NCBI GenBank assembly: GCA_016795365.1
Contig: JAEUHN010000053.1
Span: forward strand, 1 to 64,000
Direction: 5' to 3'
Origin: Verrucomicrobiaceae bacterium
GTDB taxonomy: Bacteria; Verrucomicrobiota; Verrucomicrobiia; Verrucomicrobiales; Verrucomicrobiaceae
DNA length: 64,000 bases
The notes under the pieces were generated by a model. That model saw nothing but the letters and a program-made list of their open reading frames with translations. It was not told the origin of the DNA and did no database searches. The position numbers were made by a program, and so were the translations under genes. Positions within the stretch are counted from its first letter, which is position 1. Each line of letters starts with the position of its first letter. Of the stretch, positions 1 through 7,897 are shown in pieces.

Positions 1-366
1 AGTTTAGACGCCCTTGGACGGGGGGCAATCCCAAACCTACCTCGTGCGCGAGTCGCCACTCGAAGGAGTTTAGACGCCCTTGGACGGGGGGCAATCCCAA
101 ACTTCCCCGCCTTTGGTCTTTGTCTTCCGGCTAGTTTAGACGCCCTTGGACGGGGGGCAATCCCAAACACCAACAACATCGCCTTTGCCCGGCACTCCAG
201 TTTAGACGCCCTTGGACGGGGGGCAATCCCAAACTGAACGAACGCCGCGACATGCTCGCCGCATAGTTTAGACGCCCTTGGACGGGGGGCAATCCCAAAC
301 AAGGTCGGGCCACGCGAACAAATCAGCCTGAGTTTAGACGCCCTTGGACGGGGGGCAATCCCAAAC
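1..366. CRISPR. CRISPR array, six repeats, cut by the window start
   Basis: Six identical 36-bp repeats start at 1, 67, 133, 199, 265 and 331, separated by five different 30-bp spacers. The repeat begins AGTTTAGACGCC and ends GCAATCCCAAAC. The 36/30 geometry and the GTTTAGA start with CCCAAAC end resemble type II (Cas9) repeats; the Streptococcus pyogenes repeat starts GTTTTAGA and ends GTCCCAAAAC. No cas gene, tracrRNA anti-repeat or A/T-rich leader lies to the right, so cas genes, if present, are to the left. Repeats are undegraded, which argues for a recently active array. Type and transcription direction are inferred. Confidence 0.95.
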
Positions 367-369
367 GTC

Positions 370-472
370 GTCACACTCGTGACAGCCCGACCGACGGCAG
401 GGTCCGTCGTCGAAGGGGGAGGGGACTTGCCGGATGGGTCAGGGACTGAGACGGACCCTGTCGTCGGTCGGG
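370..472. other. Strong hairpin region beside the CRISPR array
   Basis: Just after the last repeat there is a short hairpin (GTCAC/GTGAC, 370-383), then a long inverted repeat: arm 386-408 pairs with 450-472 over 23 bp with one mismatch, which would be a G-U pair in plus-strand RNA. The loop is 41 nt. It could be a structured RNA, a terminator of the array, or a MITE-like element; nothing chooses between them. From 473 to about 637 no gene or other structure was seen. Confidence 0.6.
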
Positions 473-637
473 CCGGAGGGTGGTTCAAAGAGGGGCAAAT
501 GAAGGCTGAGGCCTTGCGGGGCAGGCTGGACAGGCAGGCAGGATGGGCGGTTGGTTAGGGCTGGGACGGGTGGGATACCCGCCTTGCGATGGCAAGCCTG
601 CGGGCGTGCGGGGTGGGGGTTGTCGGCTTGCTAGGCT

Positions 638-1143
638 TGGAGCGCAGGCCTGAGGGTCGTCGGGCGCAGGCCTGCTGGGTGTCGTGTGCGGAGCTGCTCT
701 GTGTCGTGTGCGGAGCTGCTCTGTGTCGAGTGCAGGCTTGCGATGGGTCGAGTGCAGGCTTGCGATGGGTTGAGTGCGGCCTTGCTGTGGATCGAAGGCA
801 GCCTTGCGATGGGTCGAGTGCAGGCTTGCGATGGGTTGAGTGCGGGCTTGCTGTGGATCGAAGGCAGGCTTGCTGTGGATCGAAGGCAGGCTTGCTATGG
901 GTCGAGTGCAGGCTTGCTATGGGTCGGGTGCAGGGGTGCAATGGGTCGGGTGCAGGGGTGCAATGGGTCGGGTGCAGGCTTGCTGTGGGTCGAGTGCAGG
1001 CTTGCTGTGCGTCGAGTGCAGGCTTGCTGTGCGTCGAGTGCAGGCTTGCTGTGTGGCGGGTGCAAGGCTGCTGTGTGTCGAGTGCAGACTTGCTATGTGT
1101 CGAGTGCAGGCTTGCTATGTGGCGGGTGCAGGGTGAGTAAGGC
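638..1143. repeat. 22-bp minisatellite, about 22 units
   Basis: Degenerate tandem units of 22 bp, consensus TCGAGTGCAGGCTTGCGATGG plus G, begin at 660, 682, 704, 726, 748, 770 and so on to about 1122. Because 22 is not a multiple of three and the unit has no stop in any plus frame, all three plus frames stay open for up to about 180 codons, and one minus frame stays open for 128. These are probably artefacts of the repeat, not genes. It lies upstream of the FN3 protein gene at 1339. Confidence 0.9.
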
Positions 1144-1297
1144 GACTTGCAAAAGAGGGTGTGCGGGGTTTGCTGGTCGAAATCAAGGTGAATGCCTATT
1201 GGCAGGTCATGCTGTGCTGAATTGATTGAGCAAAAAACGTGGTGAACACAAAGAAAAAGATTGAAGTCATCCGGGGAGTCTGGTGAAAATGCCGCCG

Positions 1298-1309
1298 TTA
1301 CCTTGGTAA
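1298..1309. promoter_or_regulatory. Perfect 12-bp palindrome upstream of FN3 gene
   Basis: TTACCTTGGTAA is a perfect dyad (arms TTACC/GGTAA around TT) ending 29 bp before the ATG at 1339. It could be an operator; no matching regulator is recognised. Confidence 0.3.
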
Positions 1310-1338
1310 TACCGCCAGGGAAACATCATCAGGATACT

Positions 1339-2049
1339 ATGACCTTCTTTGACAGTGCCTTTTTTGATGCAGGTGCCCGATTTGACGAGGTCGCAGTTCC
1401 ACCAACCACCCCAAGGAGGGGCAAAACCATGAGCAAGATCAAACTCGACTTGAGAAGCAAGACCGCTGAAGCCAAGGCCGCCCTGGCCCATAATCACCAC
1501 ACGGCCTTTGCCGGCAGCCCCTTTGCGGCGGCGGCGGTGCCCACGCAGGCGGAAATCGACGCGGCGGCGGATGCGATGGATACGGCGCTGGCCGACGTGG
1601 CCGCGGCACGGGCGGCGCTGAAGAACAAGCAGGAGCTGCGCGATCAGAAGGAGGCGACGCTGGAAGAGCTGCTCACGCGCCGGGCTAAATACTGCGAGGC
1701 GGTCAGCGGTGGTGATCCGGCGCTGCTCACGGCCTGGGCCTTTACCCTTTCGAGTGATCCTGAGCCCATCGGCGAGCTGCCAGCCCCGCTCAACCTGCTG
1801 GCCGAGATGGGCGAGGCGTCTGGGACGATCGACATCTCATGGAAGGCCGTGCGCGGTGCCGACAGCTACGTGGTGGAATGCAGTTCCCACACGGTCCCGC
1901 GCACCTGGCAGCAGATCAAGATCGCCAGCCGCCCCACCATCCAGGTGACGGGCCTGACCAGCGGCCAGAGCTTCGCCTTCCGCGTGGCGGCCGTCGGCCC
2001 CGCCGGCCAAGGCCCCTGGAGCGACGAAGCGATCAAGATGGCGCCGTAG
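1339..2049 (+). CDS. FN3-domain cassette protein with aromatic-Asp N-terminus
   Basis: Unnamed verrucomicrobial-type protein. From ATG 1339 the N-terminus is MTFFDSAFFDAGARFDE, then a Pro/Arg linker, then an internal Met (1429) that has a very good ribosome site (AAGGAGG). After that come an Ala-rich, probably helical segment (about residues 30-140) and a fibronectin type III domain at the C-terminus (SYVVECSS, TGLTSGQSFAFRVAAVG, GPWSDEA). Start 1429 (206 aa) is possible. I prefer 1339 because the gene at 62076 has the same layout, an aromatic-Asp motif followed by a basic linker and Met. No signal peptide was seen. Function is unknown; FN3 domains usually bind partners or surfaces. Confidence 0.75.
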   Translation: MTFFDSAFFDAGARFDEVAVPPTTPRRGKTMSKIKLDLRSKTAEAKAALAHNHHTAFAGSPFAAAAVPTQAEIDAAADAMDTALADVAAARAALKNKQELRDQKEATLEELLTRRAKYCEAVSGGDPALLTAWAFTLSSDPEPIGELPAPLNLLAEMGEASGTIDISWKAVRGADSYVVECSSHTVPRTWQQIKIASRPTIQVTGLTSGQSFAFRVAAVGPAGQGPWSDEAIKMAP

Positions 2050-2050
2050 G

Positions 2051-2272
2051 GGAAGGATGAAGGATGAAGGATGAAGGATGAAGGATGAAGGATGAAGGAT
2101 GAAGGATGAAACCTCAGAACCTCAGAACCTTAGAACCTTAGAGCGTTAGAACCTTAGAGCCTTAGAGCCTTAGAACCTGAGAACCTGAGAACCGAGAACC
2201 GAGAACCGAGAACCGAGAACTGAGAACTGAGAACTGAGAACTGAGAACTGAGAACTGAGAACTGAGAACCGA
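2051..2272. repeat. Heptamer/octamer simple repeats between two genes
   Basis: About eight GATGAAG heptamers (2051-2110) pass into about ten octamers of CCTTAGAA type, then four CCGAGAA heptamers, then about eight CTGAGAA heptamers, ending just before ATG 2278. The unit changes stepwise from 7 to 8 and back to 7 bp, as if tracts of different age were joined. The ATGAAGG unit recurs at 7862-7889. It fills the whole gap between the FN3 gene and the collagen-like gene. Confidence 0.95.
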
Positions 2273-2277
2273 ACCCT

Positions 2278-2820
2278 ATGGCCTACGATCCCAACTTCCC
2301 AGCGACGGGCGTGCTGATTGAATCAGCGGCGTTTCGGCAGCAATTCCAGGCTCTGAAGGCACTCATCGATGCCCTGGGGTCGGTCTCCTCGGCGTTGGTG
2401 ACGGGGACGACGACCCTGCCGCCGGGGAGCGCGGCGCAGGCGACGGTGCTGCTCCAGGGCGGGGTGCTGAAGTTCACCTTCGGGGTGCCGGCGGGTGCTC
2501 AGGGGGCTGCCGGGGACACGGGGGCTCCCGGACTGCCCTTTGCCCTGGCGGTGGTGGACAGTGTGACGACGCTGCCTCCCGGCAGCCAGGCGACGGTGGC
2601 GGTCTCCTTTGACGGGACCAACGTCCACTTTGACTTTGGCCTGCCTCAGGGAGCGCCCGGCCAGAACGGGGAGGTGCAGGCCAGCCAGCTGGCGGCGGAG
2701 ATCATGACCACGAGCAGCAATAGCAACGCGGTGGGCACCCTGGACTCGCCCTTTGGCGATCCTGACATGGAGGCGCTGCGCCAGAAGATGAACGACCTGA
2801 TCCTGGCGCTGCGGCGGTGA
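2278..2820 (+). CDS. Short collagen-like repeat protein
   Basis: 180 aa, function unknown. It contains two copies of one module: TLPPGS, a beta-rich stretch ending F-x-F-G-[VL]-P, then a short Gly-X-Y run (GAQGAAGDTGAPG around residues 78-90; GLPQGAPGQNGEV around 121-133). Such alternation of beta modules and collagen-like segments is seen in phage tail-fibre-like and bacterial surface proteins. There is no signal peptide. It follows the FN3 gene in the same direction across the simple-repeat patch, so the two may act together. The ATG at 2278 lies directly at the end of the repeats with no clear ribosome site. Confidence 0.7.
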   Translation: MAYDPNFPATGVLIESAAFRQQFQALKALIDALGSVSSALVTGTTTLPPGSAAQATVLLQGGVLKFTFGVPAGAQGAAGDTGAPGLPFALAVVDSVTTLPPGSQATVAVSFDGTNVHFDFGLPQGAPGQNGEVQASQLAAEIMTTSSNSNAVGTLDSPFGDPDMEALRQKMNDLILALRR

Positions 2821-2895
2821 GCGGGCGGTGAGCCCCGATGAAATTCGCTTCCCCTGGAGGCTGCTTTTCGGCATCATCGGCGCGCTTTCCTGCCT

Positions 2896-3942
2896 ATGAA
2901 TCTCCGCCTCCTGCTCGTCGTCGTCTCCTGCGTTCTCAGCGTTGTCACCGGACTGGTTGTGTCACGCAGTGGCAGTGGCCCGAAGACGGCGAGCCGCCAG
3001 CGCCCGCTCATCGGGCTGTCGATGGACACGCTGAAGGAGGAGCGCTGGCAGAGCGACCGCGACCTGTTCCTGAAGAAGGCGGACGAACTCGGAGCCGATG
3101 TGGCCGTGCAGTCGGCCAACAGCGATGACACGCGCCAGATCATGGACGTGACCAGCCTCATCACGCAGAAGGTGGATGCGCTGGTCATCATTCCGCACAA
3201 TGGCGAGGCCATGGCCAAGGCGGTGGCGATGGCGCATGAGGCGGGCATTCCCGTGCTGTCCTACGACCGTCTCATCACCGGCTGCGACCTCGATCTCTAC
3301 ATCACCTTTGACAACGTGAAGGTGGGGGAGCTGCAGGCGAAGTTCCTCGCGGATCGCATCCCTGCGGGTGGCAAGCTCCGGCTCGTGCGCATCTATGGCG
3401 CGAAGACGGACAACAACGCCAAGCTCTTCAAGCAAGGCCAGGACAACGTGCTCCAGCCGCTCATCGCTGCGGGCAAGGTGGAGGTGCTGCACGAGGACTG
3501 GGCCGATGATTGGAAACCCGAGAACGCGAAGAAGATCGCCAACGCGGCGCTGACGAAGATCGGGCACAACTTCGATGCCATCCTGGCCAGCAACGACGGC
3601 ACCGCAGGCGGAGCGATCCAGGCGCTGACGGAGGAAGGTCTCGCAGGCAAGGTGATCGTTACCGGGCAGGATGCTGATCTCGCGGCCTGTCAGCGCATCG
3701 TGAACGGCACGCAGACCATGACCATCTACAAGCCGATCCCGCAGCTCGCGAACCGCGCTGCCGAGATTGCCGTGCAACTCGCCAAACGCCGCCCCATCGT
3801 CGCCAAGGCGGAGACCGACAATGGCAAGATCGCCGTCCCCAGTGTGCTGCTCGACATCGTCGCCGTGACCCAGGACAACATGCGCGACACCGTGGTCAAA
3901 GATGGCTTCCGCAAGGAAGCGGACGTGTATCAGGGGAAGTGA
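2896..3942 (+). CDS. XylF-like sugar-binding protein (ABC transporter)
   Basis: 348 aa; periplasmic sugar-binding protein of the D-xylose-binding (XylF) type, peripla_BP_4 fold. An N-terminal signal segment (residues 1-22; a VSC at 10-12 could be a short lipobox) precedes the core: GLSMDTLKEERW, DVTSLITQKVDALVIIPHNG, PVLSYDRLI, YITFDNVKVGELQA, ILASNDGTAGGAIQAL, VTGQDADLAACQRI. It would deliver a pentose such as xylose to an inner-membrane ABC permease. No ATPase or permease gene is adjacent: downstream is a convergent unrelated operon, so the partner genes must be elsewhere or the protein is an orphan receptor. Confidence 0.9.
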   Translation: MNLRLLLVVVSCVLSVVTGLVVSRSGSGPKTASRQRPLIGLSMDTLKEERWQSDRDLFLKKADELGADVAVQSANSDDTRQIMDVTSLITQKVDALVIIPHNGEAMAKAVAMAHEAGIPVLSYDRLITGCDLDLYITFDNVKVGELQAKFLADRIPAGGKLRLVRIYGAKTDNNAKLFKQGQDNVLQPLIAAGKVEVLHEDWADDWKPENAKKIANAALTKIGHNFDAILASNDGTAGGAIQALTEEGLAGKVIVTGQDADLAACQRIVNGTQTMTIYKPIPQLANRAAEIAVQLAKRRPIVAKAETDNGKIAVPSVLLDIVAVTQDNMRDTVVKDGFRKEADVYQGK

Positions 3943-3949
3943 GGCGGCG

Positions 3950-3970
3950 GAGCGGCTAAATCAGCCGCTC
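3950..3970. terminator. Hairpin between convergent genes
   Basis: GAGCGGCT/AGCCGCTC, an 8-bp stem with a 5-nt loop, lies between the xylF-like stop (3942) and the convergent operon end (3993). There is no good U tract, so it is a weak bidirectional terminator candidate. Confidence 0.4.
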
Positions 3971-3992
3971 GACGGCCCCACAGCCTGATCAA

Positions 3993-5369
3993 TCAATAGA
4001 GCATCGCGTTGTCCGGTGCCGTGGTCTCCTTGTATTCGGAGGCATACACGATGGGCACGGTCTGGCCGTTCTCCTGCACGTAGCCCATCTTGCCCACGAG
4101 CTTGATCCAGGTCATGTCCTTGATCGTGGGAGCCTTGTCGGTGAACTCGACGGGCACCGAGTAGGGTCTCGCGTCTGCCGCACAGCACTGCACCAACATG
4201 CGGAAGATGCGCAGGCGCTTGCCATCCGCGTTGTTCACTTTCTCAGGCAGCACCTGGGCGGTGGTCTCGATCAACTGACCGGCCAGCACGCCCTGCACTT
4301 CCTTGTCGCCAGCGGTGTAGTAAAGCTCGGGCACTTCCAAGATAAAATTGCCTTCCTTGCTCTGCGGCACCTGGGCCTTGAGGTCTTCCAAGGTGAAGCT
4401 GCCGTAGCTCTTCGTCTCCGTTCCAGGCTTGGCGGCGGAGGCACTCTTTGCCATCTCGCCGGTGACGGTTCCGGGGGCTGGCGGTGTGGACCCCGTGGCA
4501 GGTGCAACAGTCGCTGGAGGCAAGGTGCTGACGGCGACGCTGGCGGAGCCAGGGGCTGCGCTGCCGGGCACGCGAGGACCTGCGGAGGGTGTCTCGGCGA
4601 TGGTGCCGGAAGGCTTGGCCGCCGGGGCGGGAACGCCTGCGGGGGTGGTCTTCGGTGCACCCGGTTTGGCGCTGCTGAGACGTGTCTGACCGACGCCCGT
4701 CGTGCTCGCGGCGGCGTAGTTCACGTTATACAAGCCTTTGTTGATCACCGCGTTGGGGCTGAACTGATCGGGCGACATCGCCGCTGCCAGGACGAGCGGC
4801 ACGGCGAGCACGCAGATCGCCAGCGTGCGTCCGATGGGGCCGCTCTCTTCCAGAATGCCGTGTGCGTGTTCGTGGGCATGGCCGTGACCATGCGCGTGAT
4901 CATGCGCGTGATCATGGTGGTGATGATCGTGTCCGCAGCAGCCACCTTGGTCATGCGAGTGATCATGACCGCAGTCACCCTTCGCATGATCGTGATGATG
5001 GTCGTGATCGTGACCACAGCAGCCCGCCTTGTCATGACTGTGATCATGGCCGCAGGAGCCTGCCTTCGCGTGTCCATGATCGTGCCCGCAGGAGCCATGA
5101 TCATGATCGCAACCGCCGTGCTTGTGGTCATGATCGTGGTCATGATCATGGCCGCAGCAATCCGCTGTCTCGTGGCCGATGGTGGCCAGATTGAAAATGC
5201 CGAGCACGAGCAAGCCGATGCCTGCGATCAGTGCCATCGGGCGGAAGATGCCATCCGGCGGCAGGTAGTGGACGAGACGACCGCTGATGTGGAAGTAGAG
5301 CATCACGCTGCCCCAGAGCAGCAGCAGCGAGACACTGACCAGATGATTGACGACACGTTGCGTGCTCAT
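3993..5369 (-). CDS. TIGR03943/DUF1980 permease subunit with His-rich domain
   Basis: 458 aa, TIGR03943 (YcgQ-like, DUF1980) family, the usual partner of DUF318 permeases. Membrane segments lie near residues 12-30 and 46-66. A very histidine/aspartate-rich region with repeated C-G-H-D-H clusters follows (about 70-170), then another membrane segment (about 180-197), a Pro/Ala-rich linker, and the conserved C-terminal domain with VQCCAADA. The His/Cys cluster is a likely site for divalent metal such as zinc. Start and stop overlap the upstream permease gene as ATGA (5366-5369), so translation is coupled. Metal transport is inferred from family and composition; direction and substrate are not shown. 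Confidence 0.85.
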   Translation of the reverse strand: MSTQRVVNHLVSVSLLLLWGSVMLYFHISGRLVHYLPPDGIFRPMALIAGIGLLVLGIFNLATIGHETADCCGHDHDHDHDHKHGGCDHDHGSCGHDHGHAKAGSCGHDHSHDKAGCCGHDHDHHHDHAKGDCGHDHSHDQGGCCGHDHHHHDHAHDHAHGHGHAHEHAHGILEESGPIGRTLAICVLAVPLVLAAAMSPDQFSPNAVINKGLYNVNYAAASTTGVGQTRLSSAKPGAPKTTPAGVPAPAAKPSGTIAETPSAGPRVPGSAAPGSASVAVSTLPPATVAPATGSTPPAPGTVTGEMAKSASAAKPGTETKSYGSFTLEDLKAQVPQSKEGNFILEVPELYYTAGDKEVQGVLAGQLIETTAQVLPEKVNNADGKRLRIFRMLVQCCAADARPYSVPVEFTDKAPTIKDMTWIKLVGKMGYVQENGQTVPIVYASEYKETTAPDNAMLY

Positions 5370-6397
5370 GGTTTCGAGTTAGCGAGGGATTGAATGAGTT
5401 GAGACCAGGGCCCGGACAGCGCGCCCACGACGATCAGCAGACCGAAGACCATGCCGATCACGATGCGGCGCTTGAACACACCGGAATACATGAACATCAG
5501 CTTGATGTCCATCATCGGGCCATAGACGAGGAAGGCCAGCTTTGCAGCGAAGCTGAACGAAGCCATTGGCGCCGCGATGAAGGCGTCCGACGTGCTGCAC
5601 AGCGACAGCACCACGGCCAGCAGCATGATCGCAGGTGTGGCGATCAATCCGTTGCCCGCGATGCGGTCGAGGATCGCTTGATTGACCTGCGTGTTGAAGA
5701 CCGAGGTGATCATGACGCCGATGGCGAAATACATGCCCGTGTCGAGGAAGTCGCGCATCGCCGTGCGCATCGCAGCCACCAGCTTGGTGTCGAAGCTCAC
5801 CTTCACCGGCGCATGGCCCACGGTGTCATCTTCGGTGCCGCGAGCAGCTTCGTCGATGCTGTCCGCGATCTTCGAGCGGAGGATTTGCGAGGGCTTGAAG
5901 AAGATCACCAGCAGACCCGCGAGCACCGCCACCGTGTAGCCGAGCGAGAGGCGGGAGAGGGTCATGGGCGCGGCGGTGACGAGGTGCTCGATCAGCAGCG
6001 AGGGATGGCTGAGGTCACTCCATTGAAAGAGCTTCACCGACTCCTTGAATGCGGTGGCTGTGCTCACGGCCACGATGGGATTCACGATCGGTGCGGCGAG
6101 CATGTAAGTCACCGCGCAGCCGAGTGGCAGACCCTTCTGCACCAGTCGGCGGATCACCGGCACGATGGCGCACTCGCACACGGGGAACACCAGGCCGAGG
6201 AACCCGGCGATCAGCGTGGAGAGCACCTTGTTGCGCGGCAGCGCGCGGTCGATCAGCTTCGAGGGCAGGAAGGCGTCGATGAATCCCGACAGCAGCGTGC
6301 CGATCAGGATGTAGGGCGCGCCTTCGAAGACGATGCTGAGGAAAGCCATGAGCACATCGCCCAGGCGGCTTGGTTCGGGGGTGGCGGCAAGAAACAT
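5366..6397 (-). CDS. DUF318 (COG0701/ArsP-type) permease
   Basis: About 343 aa from the Met at 6397; the frame is open to a TTG at 6448 and another Met is at 6349, so the start is uncertain. This is a multi-pass membrane protein of the COG0701 permease family, with about eight hydrophobic segments and the family hallmark [10 protein letters not shown] near residues 71-80. Members are linked to transport of metals or metalloids. First gene of a two-gene operon with the His-rich TIGR03943 protein, to which it is joined by an ATGA overlap. It diverges from the superoxide dismutase gene over about 130 bp in which I saw no Zur-like dyad. Confidence 0.85.
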   Translation of the reverse strand: MFLAATPEPSRLGDVLMAFLSIVFEGAPYILIGTLLSGFIDAFLPSKLIDRALPRNKVLSTLIAGFLGLVFPVCECAIVPVIRRLVQKGLPLGCAVTYMLAAPIVNPIVAVSTATAFKESVKLFQWSDLSHPSLLIEHLVTAAPMTLSRLSLGYTVAVLAGLLVIFFKPSQILRSKIADSIDEAARGTEDDTVGHAPVKVSFDTKLVAAMRTAMRDFLDTGMYFAIGVMITSVFNTQVNQAILDRIAGNGLIATPAIMLLAVVLSLCSTSDAFIAAPMASFSFAAKLAFLVYGPMMDIKLMFMYSGVFKRRIVIGMVFGLLIVVGALSGPWSQLIQSLANSKP

Positions 6398-6529
6398 GAG
6401 GAAGAGTGGGGCTTCTAAACGGAGCCGCAGCGGGGCTTCAAGCAGCAAAGCATGAAGGAAAAAACATCCTTCCAGTTGCCGGGCATCGTATCCCCGCTAG
6501 TTACCGCGACCCTGAACCCTGACAATCCT

Positions 6530-7141
<612 letters not shown>

Positions 7142-7163
7142 GTCCGGCTGACATGGATTTGAA

Positions 7164-7195
7164 AACGCAGCGCTCGCGAGGGCGCTGCGTTTTTT
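7164..7195 (+). terminator. Rho-independent terminator of sodA
   Basis: AACGCAGCGC pairs with GCGCTGCGTT (10-bp stem, 8-nt loop), followed by six T. It starts 23 bp after the sodA stop. Confidence 0.9.
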
Positions 7196-7233
7196 GTTGG
7201 ACGGAAAGGTGGGGCGCAGCGTGATGCGACGAA

Positions 7234-7875
7234 CTACTTCTGTCCGCGATACTCCTTGGTGGCGTCCAGCAGGCTGGGTGAGTTCAGGGCTTCGCCACGC
7301 ACGAACTGACCATCGTAGCGGCGGTGCAAGTCGTCGGCAGTCCACATTTCTTTGTCCGGGCCGGCGCTGCGGATATCGATCCGGTGCTGATCGAGGACAT
7401 GGAAAAAGAGAGGGGATTGCCAGCGATCCACGACTTGTCCTTGAGCATTGAAGCAAGGGGCGTCTGGCGGAAGGAAGGTCGTCTGGGTCTTGTTCTTCCC
7501 TCGCAACGCCGCTGCGATCTCCTCATTCGCACCCAACGGGATGGGCTGATCGCCTTTGATCAGGAGGGCGAAGTTGCTCAGAGCATTCGAGAGGTCGGTG
7601 AGGTCCTGCTGCGGAGGCTGAGAGGCAGCAGCGTAGTCCTTGAGGATCGGCGTGCCGAGGAACGGCGATGGTGACGTGCCACTCTTTCTAGAGGTTATCT
7701 GTGCCTGATGAGTGGTCGTTTGCGAAGCACTCTTGTTGGGAGACAGGCGATCTAGGACAAAAAGGACCAAAGGGGCAAAAATGAGGGCTGACAGTGTTCC
7801 ATAGACCACGCGACCAATGGTGTCGGATCTTGGTCTCGTCTGGGAGTTGGTCACGGTCTGTTTTTCATCCTTCAT
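7234..7875 (-). CDS. Membrane-anchored protein with pseudopilin-like C-terminus
   Basis: 213 aa, family unnamed. One membrane segment lies at about residues 25-44, followed by a Ser/Thr-rich linker and a C-terminal part (DRWQSPLFFHVLDQHRIDIR, then SAGPDKEMWTADDLH). This end resembles type II secretion major pseudopilins (GspG), where a W-G-x-P-Y segment is followed by D-I-x-S-x-G-x-D. The N-terminal prepilin cleavage motif is absent, so it is not a normal pseudopilin. It is last in an apparent operon after the DUF1800 and DUF1501 genes. Its first codons (MKDE) are encoded inside an ATGAAGG heptamer tract. Confidence 0.6.
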   Translation of the reverse strand: MKDEKQTVTNSQTRPRSDTIGRVVYGTLSALIFAPLVLFVLDRLSPNKSASQTTTHQAQITSRKSGTSPSPFLGTPILKDYAAASQPPQQDLTDLSNALSNFALLIKGDQPIPLGANEEIAAALRGKNKTQTTFLPPDAPCFNAQGQVVDRWQSPLFFHVLDQHRIDIRSAGPDKEMWTADDLHRRYDGQFVRGEALNSPSLLDATKEYRGQK

Positions 7876-7889
7876 TCTTCATCCTTCAT
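7862..7889 (-). repeat. Four ATGAAGG-type heptamers at a start codon
   Basis: On the minus strand: ATGAAGG, ATGAAGA, ATGAAGG, ATGAAAA. The third ATG is the start of the pseudopilin-like gene. It is the same unit as the 2051-2110 tract. Confidence 0.85.
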
Positions 7890-7897
7890 ATTTCCGA

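Noticed and set aside
589-1225. Three plus-strand frames and a 128-codon minus frame in the minisatellite
   Set aside because: A stop-free 22-bp unit opens every plus frame; there is no ribosome site, codon bias or domain.
4860-5393. Plus-strand frame rich in Met/Val/Ile opposite the His-rich gene
   Set aside because: Antisense reading of CAT/CAC histidine codons gives ATG/GTG; it is an artefact, not a membrane protein.
5390-6418. Plus-strand frame of 342 codons opposite the DUF318 permease
   Set aside because: Permease motifs and membrane pattern are clear on the minus strand; this frame is a charged, low-complexity antisense shadow.
6398-6529. Zur-type operator between the permease operon and sodA
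   Set aside because: No TGAAAT-type dyad was found, so metal control of the permease operon is not supported by a site.
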